Of a DNA stretch of 45,806 nt, positions 7,414 through 13,809 are shown piece by piece. The DNA comes from Candidatus Alkanophaga volatiphilum. Lineage in GTDB: Archaea > Halobacteriota > Syntropharchaeia > Alkanophagales > B39-G2. Made by a program: the position numbers and the translations under genes. Position 1 is the stretch's first letter. The number at the start of each line of letters is the position of its first letter. The notes below the pieces were generated by a model. That model ran no database searches. It was not told the origin of the DNA and saw nothing but the letters and a program-made list of their open reading frames with translations. Location of the stretch: contig JAPHEE010000004.1 in the NCBI GenBank assembly GCA_029259545.1, positions 9,656 through 55,461 of the forward strand. Direction: 5' to 3'.

Positions 7414-8124
7414 CTAAAAGAGAGTGCTCTCAATCAGATTAAATAGTTCTCCAAGTTCATGTGGAAGTGGGTCTGATGGGGAGTATAATTGCCCTCCGCC
7501 CCAGTCTAGTAGCCTAAATGAGATAGAGCGGGTTGAATTATTCAAACTTGGAAGTGAGAAACCCATAGAACTGATCCTTTTTGCCTTCTGGAAAACCTCA
7601 TCAAATCCTGGTATCTTTTCAAGCCCTCGTCCTTTTATCTGGAGGTGTCGGAGTTGACCTCCGCCCCATGAGACACCCCTGACTTCAAGCTGGGTAACGG
7701 TTCCACCAAGCTTCTGCACCTTTTTGTTAAGCTCAAAAAAATCGGAATTTGTAAGATTAAAGGGGTTAATTAATGAATAATCCCCAAATATTGCTAATGA
7801 AAGCAGCTTTGTAGCCACTTTTGCCACTTTTCTTGGGGAGCCAAAAGATATTACCAGAATTCCTTTAATGCTCTGCCATAACTCAATGTCCCTCTTCACA
7901 GTCACAAGTGAGGTGCCGTGGCGTGCAATGTATTTACAGGAAAATACAAACACTCTGTAATCCCCTAATGTCTCCAACAGTCTAAGCTCACCTTCCTTAA
8001 CTACTTCAAGTTCGGATATTGACGAGGTTCCAGGTGTTTTCTTAAGCTCCTCAAGAGAGTGTTTTTCTTTTATAGGAATAACAGCTTGCTCTCGTGGTTG
8101 TAAATAGAGAATGAAATCCTTCAT
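7414..8124 (-). CDS. Unknown protein with two WGGGQL motifs, last gene of the island operon
   Basis: 236 residues, no family recognised. The most striking feature is a repeated motif: VSWGGGQLRH at about residues 151-160 and LDWGGGQLYS at about 206-215, each followed by a polar stretch. No signal peptide, membrane segment or nuclease motif was seen. The start is well supported: GAGGTGG precedes the ATG, which overlaps the TGA of the helicase gene upstream (ATGA), so the two are translationally coupled. It is most likely a dedicated partner of the helicase/nuclease pair. Function unknown. Confidence 0.8.
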   Translation of the reverse strand: MKDFILYLQPREQAVIPIKEKHSLEELKKTPGTSSISELEVVKEGELRLLETLGDYRVFVFSCKYIARHGTSLVTVKRDIELWQSIKGILVISFGSPRKVAKVATKLLSLAIFGDYSLINPFNLTNSDFFELNKKVQKLGGTVTQLEVRGVSWGGGQLRHLQIKGRGLEKIPGFDEVFQKAKRISSMGFSLPSLNNSTRSISFRLLDWGGGQLYSPSDPLPHELGELFNLIESTLF

Positions 8125-9455
8125 GGATCCACCTCCTCGACAATATATGCCCCAGGGGTCTGATAAAGATACTCAAAAGCTCTATGTCCAGCACCTAAAA
8201 AGGTATCGAATGAGAATAAAACTACAAGTTTGCCTTGAGCACGTGAGCATGCTACATAAGTCTGTGCTTTAAGTATAAGATCGTCAAGGAACCCAATGGT
8301 TCTTTGCGGATTTTTTCTCACAAAAGATACTATTACGCATGGGTATTCCCTTCCCTGAGCTCGGTAGACAGTTAAGCATTGCTCTTGAAGATCTGAAGGT
8401 AGAAGACTAAATATTTCACGCACTTGAGCTGCATATGGTGACAGAATTGCAGGTTTGAGTCGTTCACTTCCCTTTTTGAACGAACTGTAAAATGCTTTTG
8501 CTAATTCTGCGGCGAATTTTGCTTCTGCTACATTTTTTATAGATCCTCTAAATACTCTCTGCTCATACTCATCACCCAAAGAATCCGTGTTCACTATTAC
8601 AAATGGTTTGGATGGATCGAGAATGTCTTTGAATTTGGACTCTGCTGCGTCTTTGTCCCACTCATATCCTAAGGCAACCAAATCGCGATTCTTCACTTCT
8701 TCGCTGGATTTAATCGGGTATGCGCCAAGGTCTTTTCTTAAAGAGTTTACTGCTGCACAGATATTCTCGTGCATCCGATGCTGTAGTTTCAATTCATGAG
8801 AAGGTATAGGTTTTCTCATATCTAAATAGTTCTTGATATTCGAACTTAATAGTGGTTGTGTGGTTACAACTGGAAGTTGCTTTGGATCGCCAAGAAGTGC
8901 GTATCCGCTGGGATTATGATCACGAAGTTTATTTATAGTAGAGAAAAACATAGCAGGATCGACTTGACTGAACTCATCTATAATGATCTTGCAATGCGTC
9001 CCGCGAGCCTCAAGCGCCCTCCTCGCTCCATGGAGAGTACAGAGAAGAACTGGGCATTGTTTTAACCTGCGTATTTCATTAGCGCTGAGATCTGAAAGGT
9101 CCGATTTACACCCCACAATACCTCGATCCCAATCTTTTATATGTGTTTCATGAGTAAGTTTTATGACTTTATTGGGAGGTAAACCCAGTTTTCTTTCAAG
9201 TGTTTCCTTTGCCTGTGAGGCTGCGTAATGGGTATAGCACATATATAAAACTTGTGCTTCCTCGCCCCTTTGTAGCAGATACTCAGCAACAGCTACCGCT
9301 CCAACCGTTGTCTTTCCTGTACCAGGAGGTCCGTCAATGATGGGGAGAACAAAATCATCTCCTGCTAAGCAATCATCGATAATCGCATCAACAGCTCTAT
9401 TTTGCAAATCATCAAATGTGTCTCGAATCCTATTGATTCTCTCTTTTAATGTCAT
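8121..9455 (-). CDS. Superfamily 1 Upf1/Dna2-like helicase
   Basis: 444 residues. Motifs appear in order: Walker A GPPGTGKTT (about residues 42-50), motif II IIIDEFSQVDP (DEFSQ, the Upf1-like DEAxQ form), motif III LLGDPKQLPVV, motif IV LKLQHRM, motif V TVYRAQGREYPCVIVSF and motif VI YVACSRAQGKLVVL. This is a short SF1B (DNA2/NAM7/AAA_12-type) motor of roughly 5'-to-3' type with no extra domain. The start is supported by GGAGG 9 nt upstream. It overlaps the nuclease gene before it by 26 bp. Together the two genes resemble a split Dna2 (nuclease plus helicase), which would process DNA or RNA ends; target and polarity are inference. Confidence 0.92.
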   Translation of the reverse strand: MTLKERINRIRDTFDDLQNRAVDAIIDDCLAGDDFVLPIIDGPPGTGKTTVGAVAVAEYLLQRGEEAQVLYMCYTHYAASQAKETLERKLGLPPNKVIKLTHETHIKDWDRGIVGCKSDLSDLSANEIRRLKQCPVLLCTLHGARRALEARGTHCKIIIDEFSQVDPAMFFSTINKLRDHNPSGYALLGDPKQLPVVTTQPLLSSNIKNYLDMRKPIPSHELKLQHRMHENICAAVNSLRKDLGAYPIKSSEEVKNRDLVALGYEWDKDAAESKFKDILDPSKPFVIVNTDSLGDEYEQRVFRGSIKNVAEAKFAAELAKAFYSSFKKGSERLKPAILSPYAAQVREIFSLLPSDLQEQCLTVYRAQGREYPCVIVSFVRKNPQRTIGFLDDLILKAQTYVACSRAQGKLVVLFSFDTFLGAGHRAFEYLYQTPGAYIVEEVDP

Positions 9456-10902
9456 CTCTTTCCCTCCTTATATTTTTCCTTCCAAACACACTTTCTAAAA
9501 GTTGAATAACAGAATGTGTTTTCGCTCTTTCATCTTTTTCAAAACCCCATCGTTCAAGTTTGAACAGCTCTTTCTGGGAAATTCTGCTGAGGAACCAGGG
9601 GGAAGTCTTAAGTATAGAAGACTCCGGTGGTAGAACACTCACTTCCTTGAAGGGGAGGAGGGTTTTCTTCCCCACATTCATAATTAATCTGCGCCCCTCA
9701 ATTTTTTCAAATCTACTATTGAGTTCAAATCCGAGGAAGAAAGAGCCGATCACGAGGAGGTTTTCAACTTCACCGCTCGAAACTTTTCTTTCCAAAATAG
9801 GAGTGGCAAGGTGTGGATCCATTTCTATCTCAATCTTTCCCTCTTCCAGCGTAATAATCTTTCCTTCTGAGAGATAGCCTAGCTCTTCGAGATCCCTTTT
9901 CTCGAGCATAAGCAATTGGTAGCGAAAGAGGTGATAGTCCCACATTTGTTGCCAGAAGAGCGGAGGATAAAATTTCCTAAACTCCTTGTGAATCTCACTT
10001 CTACATGTTGGATACTTATATCGTCGACCAAAACATGCCCATCTGGCACCACATTCAGGATCAGAAGTAGTATAAGTGCAAGCGCGATGTTGATAGGCCT
10101 CAAACTCTGACTTACCTCCATCTGCCAAATCTTTTATCCAAGCATATGCGATAAGTGCTTTTCTCTCAAATTCAGGGTTATCCTTTTCTACTATGAAATC
10201 ATTGTATGGGGTCTCGACGATTAATTCAAAATCTTTGAAATTTATGTTTTTCCAAGCCTCTGGAAAGTATTTTTTGTCTATACTTGATAGAATCTTCCAA
10301 TAAAGCCAAACTTGGAAATCTTTCAGAGGAGGAGGCTCCTCATCGGTCCTTCTTCCCTTTATCGTTCGTTCAATTATCCTTCTATTTTTTAAATCTATTT
10401 CGTCAATTCTCCCTCGAAGGGGATAGGTAGGATTTTTATTTCCTAACCTAAATGGAACATAAGCATTAGCTACTGATACTTCAAAAAATATGTCTTTATT
10501 CACTTCTATTTCTCCAAGCTTCCTATTACACCAAGGTTGTAGGTAGTAGCGCCAGCAATTCTCTTTCAGCCTTTGCTCTTCGTCTTTGGCAAACATTTCA
10601 AAGCGGTAACGAATATCTGATGGTGAAGGAGTATCACCTGTTGCTGCATTTAGTTTGAGATGTGCTATAAACCTTTGGTAAAGGTTATACACTCCATATT
10701 CTCCTGGAAGGATGGTGATATCATCTATACCATGAAGGATATCATGCAAAATAGCTACTGGACATTTGCTCGCATTTATTACATTCGTGACTGTGGGGAA
10801 TGGATCAAAAGGTGGTCGGCTGTACTTATAGCGATTCTCAAGCAGAACCTCACGTTCAGGCCGCCTCCAAGGAACAGGGATAGCTCTTTCTTCCATAGGC
10901 AT
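9430..10902 (-). CDS. Cas4/Dna2-like PD-(D/E)XK nuclease with probable Fe-S cluster
   Basis: About 490 residues from the ATG at 10902, which overlaps the upstream stop as TGATG (a GTG at 10908 is possible). The nuclease core shows GRIDEIDL (motif II Asp near residue 167), IIERTIKG (motif III, with Glu and a Lys displaced by about two residues from the usual ExK) and QVWLY (the QxxxY motif of Cas4/RecB/Dna2). One cysteine near residue 47 (ASKCPVAIL) and a C-terminal set (C..., PEC, ACF, PTC, near 295-320) have the layout of the 4Fe-4S staple of Cas4/AddB/Dna2. A further 170 residues of unknown type follow. No cas genes or CRISPR are near, so a CRISPR role is unlikely. Confidence 0.8.
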   Translation of the reverse strand: MPMEERAIPVPWRRPEREVLLENRYKYSRPPFDPFPTVTNVINASKCPVAILHDILHGIDDITILPGEYGVYNLYQRFIAHLKLNAATGDTPSPSDIRYRFEMFAKDEEQRLKENCWRYYLQPWCNRKLGEIEVNKDIFFEVSVANAYVPFRLGNKNPTYPLRGRIDEIDLKNRRIIERTIKGRRTDEEPPPLKDFQVWLYWKILSSIDKKYFPEAWKNINFKDFELIVETPYNDFIVEKDNPEFERKALIAYAWIKDLADGGKSEFEAYQHRACTYTTSDPECGARWACFGRRYKYPTCRSEIHKEFRKFYPPLFWQQMWDYHLFRYQLLMLEKRDLEELGYLSEGKIITLEEGKIEIEMDPHLATPILERKVSSGEVENLLVIGSFFLGFELNSRFEKIEGRRLIMNVGKKTLLPFKEVSVLPPESSILKTSPWFLSRISQKELFKLERWGFEKDERAKTHSVIQLLESVFGRKNIRRERDDIKRENQ

Positions 10903-11750
10903 CACCACGGTAACCTTAATATCTCATGCCATGATGCTATTGCGAAACCCTGCTCAAGGGTTTCCTTCTCAACCTTGTCCACATTCTCGATCACCGTTCT
11001 CCTTATTTCTTGAATAGTTTTTCCGATTTTCTTCTCAAGCAGCTCCCAAGCTTTTTTCTGAATCAAGATTCTGCTTTCTGGATAGCGAATCTTCCCAGAA
11101 CTAATGAGAAAATCTACATACCAGAGAAAACCTAACGCCTTACACACATCCAGTTCAAGAATCTCTAATACTTTATTCCATTTTAAAACCCTTTTAACTC
11201 TCTCAGCGTCTTCTTCATTCTTTTTTTCAGGTATGGGAAGAGAGGTATGATCTAATTGTTTAAGCACTTCTTCCATATCCTTAATGCCCCATACTTTCTT
11301 TGCAGTAAGAGAGGTCAGTAAATACACCGCATTTGATACAGCAGTATGCCACTCACCAATATCTGTAAAACCTTCATTGAACAACCTATGAGATAAAACT
11401 GGAAATTCTGACGCCTTAAGCATGTATGCAAAACCAGAAATTTCCATGGCAGTTTGAAGAGGGGGATTTTCTGCTATTCTTAGGATATGCTCGCTTATTT
11501 GTATAGCCTGTCGCATATCTAAAAATATATCTCCTTCCTCAGTTTTTAAAATATCTTCAGGAAGAGGACCCTGTAAAGAGACCCTGATACCTTGTGGGCC
11601 TTCTTCATACAATCCAAACCTTTTTAGAGCATACTCGACATCCTTTTCTTTCTCTTTCCATCCTGCCTCTTCCACTGCTTTCCCCCTCTCTACATCGTCA
11701 ATGAACTGCTGTATCATCTGTTTAACTATCTCAACTTCTTCTTTTTTCAT
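10902..11750 (-). CDS. Unknown helical protein of the island operon
   Basis: About 282 residues if started at the ATG at 11750, which has a GGAGGA ahead of it; an ATG at 11777 is further upstream but overlaps the radical SAM gene more deeply. No family recognised. The protein is predicted mostly helical, with many Lys/Glu-rich amphipathic stretches (EEVEIVKQMIQQFIDDVERG, KIGKTIQEIRRTVIENVDKV), no membrane segment and only one cysteine. Its stop overlaps the ATG of the nuclease gene (TGATG), implying translational coupling and probably a stoichiometric partner. AT-rich like its operon neighbours. Confidence 0.75.
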   Translation of the reverse strand: MKKEEVEIVKQMIQQFIDDVERGKAVEEAGWKEKEKDVEYALKRFGLYEEGPQGIRVSLQGPLPEDILKTEEGDIFLDMRQAIQISEHILRIAENPPLQTAMEISGFAYMLKASEFPVLSHRLFNEGFTDIGEWHTAVSNAVYLLTSLTAKKVWGIKDMEEVLKQLDHTSLPIPEKKNEEDAERVKRVLKWNKVLEILELDVCKALGFLWYVDFLISSGKIRYPESRILIQKKAWELLEKKIGKTIQEIRRTVIENVDKVEKETLEQGFAIASWHEILRLPW

Positions 11751-12855
11751 TTTTCTTCCTCCAAAGAGCTCTATCATATTCTTTAATCTTCTTCATTTTT
11801 TGTTCGAATTCTTCAGAATTTTCCCCAAATATCCTAAGGAAGCCGTCTCGACCTTTTTTGATCATGCCTCCCTTATAAAAAAATACCATAACCAATTTCA
11901 AACCTCTTAGGACATCCTTATCCCAACGAGGTGAAATCCAATGAGTGCGTGTGCTATCTATGGGTCTGTATCTCATTGGATAGACTGCAACCCCGAGTTT
12001 GTTCAATTCGTTTATTCTATAATAGAAAAACTCGGGCGTATCATACTCCTCCTCAGAGTTATAAAGAACATACACCCTAATATCGTTAAATCCATATTTT
12101 TTTGCTACCCTAATAGCTTTCTGAATATATCCATCCTGAGAGGGGGAGTCGAAGGCAAATCTTAGAGGGTGAATCTTTGTTTGTCGGAGTAATTTGGCTT
12201 TTTCCTCATCAAAAAGTCTGCAATCTAAACCCTGATTAAAGTCATATGGCTTATCCAATCTTTTTAACTTCTTTATATCTTCATAAAAATTTGGAGAATA
12301 CAACCAATTGTTGTCCCAGAAAATAATTCTCTCATGCTGCTTCGCTATATCTCTTTCCCAGTCCTCACGAACAAAGAATTTTGGCTCAATTTTGGGTACC
12401 ACGCAGTATTTGCATTTTCGGGGACACCCTCGTGTTGTAAAAGTGATTGAGTATCTAAGCTTAGGAAATAATGAGTAATCAGGGGGGTATTTTTCTGCTT
12501 CATTCAGTAAGCCTTTATGAGGGGTTATCCCCGTCTCTCTCTTAATTAAATCTGGAAGAAGTGTAGCTAATATACCCCCTACCTTAATTTCAGCGTGAGG
12601 ATAAAGATGCTGATATTTCCGGATACAATCAATCACATGAGTATAGTGATATGTAAACAGTGAAGTTATATATATTAGGTCATACTTCTCCTTAAGTATA
12701 GGAGGGACATACCCAAAATAATTCTGAGGTGCATTTTCTTTTATAAAATCAACATCGTCGCCCATCCCCTTATGCCAAGATGATATTCTCATTAAGCCAA
12801 GCGGAGGATACAAGGATTTATATCCTGGTTCTACTAGTAAGACGTTTCTACACAT
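11731..12855 (-). CDS. Radical SAM protein with B12-binding-like N-terminal region
   Basis: About 374 residues from the ATG at 12855, chosen because a perfect GAGGTGAT sits 4 nt before it (the ATG at 12876 lies upstream of this signal). The start CRNVLLVEPGYKSLYPPLGLMRISSWHK and the IYITSLFTYHY segment resemble the Rossmann-like N-terminal part of B12-type radical SAM enzymes. RGCPRKCKYCVVPK carries the CxxxCxxC cluster motif near residue 144, followed by IIFWDNNWL, FNQGLDCRLF and RFAFDSP of the SAM barrel. Related proteins occur in phages and mobile islands; substrate unknown to me. As first gene of an operon with helicase and nuclease it could modify a nucleic acid or a partner protein (inference). 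Confidence 0.87.
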   Translation of the reverse strand: MCRNVLLVEPGYKSLYPPLGLMRISSWHKGMGDDVDFIKENAPQNYFGYVPPILKEKYDLIYITSLFTYHYTHVIDCIRKYQHLYPHAEIKVGGILATLLPDLIKRETGITPHKGLLNEAEKYPPDYSLFPKLRYSITFTTRGCPRKCKYCVVPKIEPKFFVREDWERDIAKQHERIIFWDNNWLYSPNFYEDIKKLKRLDKPYDFNQGLDCRLFDEEKAKLLRQTKIHPLRFAFDSPSQDGYIQKAIRVAKKYGFNDIRVYVLYNSEEEYDTPEFFYYRINELNKLGVAVYPMRYRPIDSTRTHWISPRWDKDVLRGLKLVMVFFYKGGMIKKGRDGFLRIFGENSEEFEQKMKKIKEYDRALWRKKNEKRRS

Positions 12856-12861
12856 TACTAT

Positions 12862-12869
12862 CACCTCAT
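12862..12869 (-). promoter_or_regulatory. Strong ribosome binding site of the radical SAM gene
   Basis: GAGGTGAT on the minus strand, fully complementary to the archaeal 16S 3' end, 4 nt before the ATG at 12855. It decides this start over the ATG at 12876. Confidence 0.75.
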
Positions 12870-12872
12870 TTT

Positions 12873-13060
12873 TCATGCATGGAAGTTGATCACTGTAGAG
12901 TGGTTTGAGATGCCGTCGCCCTGATTGCGTCTAACGGTGACCTCCTCCCCGACTAGGGGCTCCCGCCGTGAAGCCTTAGGGAGGTTGGGGGTGTGCAGGA
13001 TGTACCTACACTTCCCTCCGGCTGGGCACGCAGCCCTGCCCGCCGGATATACCCGCAGCT
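12873..13060 (-). pseudogene. TnpB C-terminal tail / IS605-type right-end remnant in the operon leader
   Basis: The minus strand is open for about 60 codons without a start codon and reads VYPAGRAACPAG, then HTPNLPKASRREPLVGEEVT. At the DNA level AGCCCC-TAGTC-GGGGAGG-AGGTCAC at 12936-12965 has the hairpin-plus-TCAC form seen at the 3' end of the intact TnpB element at 28.64 kb, where the same position encodes an EAPSVRAG tail. A similar sequence occurs at about 19.24-19.33 kb. It is GC-rich inside an AT-rich island. Identification as a transposon end is an inference from these resemblances. Confidence 0.45.
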
Positions 13061-13087
13061 TCGTTCAGAAGCTACATTATCTTCAGA

Positions 13088-13098
13088 GTATAAAAAAC
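13088..13098 (-). promoter_or_regulatory. Candidate promoter of the five-gene island operon
   Basis: On the minus strand the sequence reads TTAGTTTTTTATACT, the best TATA-like element upstream of the radical SAM gene. Transcription would start near 13065 and give a leader of about 200 nt that contains the transposon-end-like hairpin. Confidence 0.35.
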
Positions 13099-13157
13099 TA
13101 ACTACCTCCAACCTCCCCTCCCGCCTCCCCTAATTCATCACTAAAGTGGGAGCTTTC

Positions 13158-13346
13158 TTAGCGACTTTCTGTAAGTGGGGTTAAAATCAATGGTACATTA
13201 AACCATACCTTTTCTCTTATGAACACATCTAGTTTACTTTTATCGAATTTGTCTTCGTAGTTTTGTATGCGACATATTTTGGAATAGCTTGCTGTTCTAC
13301 TATAATACAATTCCATAAGTTCCTCTTCATCATCTTCCCATACTAA
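13158..13346 (-). pseudogene. Truncated gene fragment adjoining the right repeat
   Basis: The minus strand has an uninterrupted frame of about 62 codons ending in TAA at 13158. It reads WEDDEEELMELYYSRTASYS and then an ICRIQNYEDKF / FIREKVWFNVPLILTP segment. It has no start signal of its own and its open frame ends at the edge of the right island repeat, as expected for the 3' end of a gene cut by an insertion. No family recognised. Base composition is AT-rich like the island. Confidence 0.4.
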
Positions 13347-13347
13347 T

Positions 13348-13470
13348 CACCGAGCCAAATATTACCTAACGTTCCGGAGATATGTGAAGTTTGCCGCAGA
13401 CAAATTTGGGCGAGCATCGGCGAGCCACATACCCGCCTGTTGTCCGAGTGCGTAAGCACCGAAGCGGAGA
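13348..13470 (+). repeat. Right copy of the imperfect direct repeat flanking the AT-rich island
   Basis: Aligns with 7239-7352 in the same orientation (shared blocks ATGTGAAGTTT, AAATTTGGG, GGCGA-GCC, CCGCCT at near-constant spacing). Past the shared part it contains GTGC-GTAA-GCAC, a GNRA-type tetraloop hairpin at about 13448-13459, which fits a structured RNA or a palindromic transposon end. Confidence 0.6.
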
Positions 13471-13492
13471 GTTGCGAGCGACGATAACTCAG

Positions 13493-13675
13493 TCACCTCC
13501 ACTCCACTTCGTCCGAAGGTTTTTTCTTGCATTCTGGATGTCCACAAGTTGGAGCAGGATAGGATTCTGATGAAGCTATGGTTTCACCTGTCTTTAGACA
13601 CACGCCTATGTATACCTGTTTTCTAAATTCATCGGTCTTCCCTTTTTCCGTCCACCACTTCCTTTTTTCACTCAT
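13493..13675 (-). CDS. Small Cys-containing protein, unknown
   Basis: 60 residues, MSEKRKWWTEKGKTDEFRKQ at the start, then IGVCLKTGETIAS and PTCGHPECKKKP. The three cysteines (C-x17-C-x4-C) plus His could bind a metal as a small zinc-ribbon-like unit, but only three Cys are present. A TATA-like element (TTTAAATAC) lies about 45 nt upstream and GGGTG shortly before the ATG. Basic N-terminus and acidic C-terminus. No family recognised; it lies just outside the right island repeat. Confidence 0.6.
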   Translation of the reverse strand: MSEKRKWWTEKGKTDEFRKQVYIGVCLKTGETIASSESYPAPTCGHPECKKKPSDEVEWR

Positions 13676-13718
13676 TTAACACCCTTTTAGTTTATTTCAG
13701 TGCCACATTTCTTCGTGT

Positions 13719-13728
13719 TTGTATTTAA
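13719..13728 (-). promoter_or_regulatory. TATA box for the 60-residue gene
   Basis: GGTTTAAATAC on the minus strand, about 45 nt before the ATG at 13675, giving a short leader with a GGGTG ribosome binding site. Confidence 0.5.
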
Positions 13729-13809
13729 ACCTTCCTTTTCTTTATCCCGTCGTCTGCAATTTCGGAAAACGAAAAGTTTAACGTAAGTTTACTGTGAAGA
13801 GCCTTAGAG

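Larger units (their letters stand above)
7239..13470. mobile_element. Putative AT-rich genomic island bounded by imperfect direct repeats
   Basis: About 6.2 kb clearly richer in A+T than hisF on the left and the hdr genes on the right. Related repeats lie at both edges in direct orientation. Inside is one five-gene minus-strand operon with overlapping genes, a TnpB-tail-like remnant in its leader, and a truncated gene fragment whose open frame stops right at the right repeat. No integrase or transposase is present, so mobility is inferred only from composition, the flanking repeats and the gene content (helicase, nuclease, radical SAM). Confidence 0.5.

Noticed and set aside
9430-10902. CRISPR-associated Cas4
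   Set aside because: No CRISPR repeats or other cas genes were found anywhere in the window, and the protein is much longer than Cas4.
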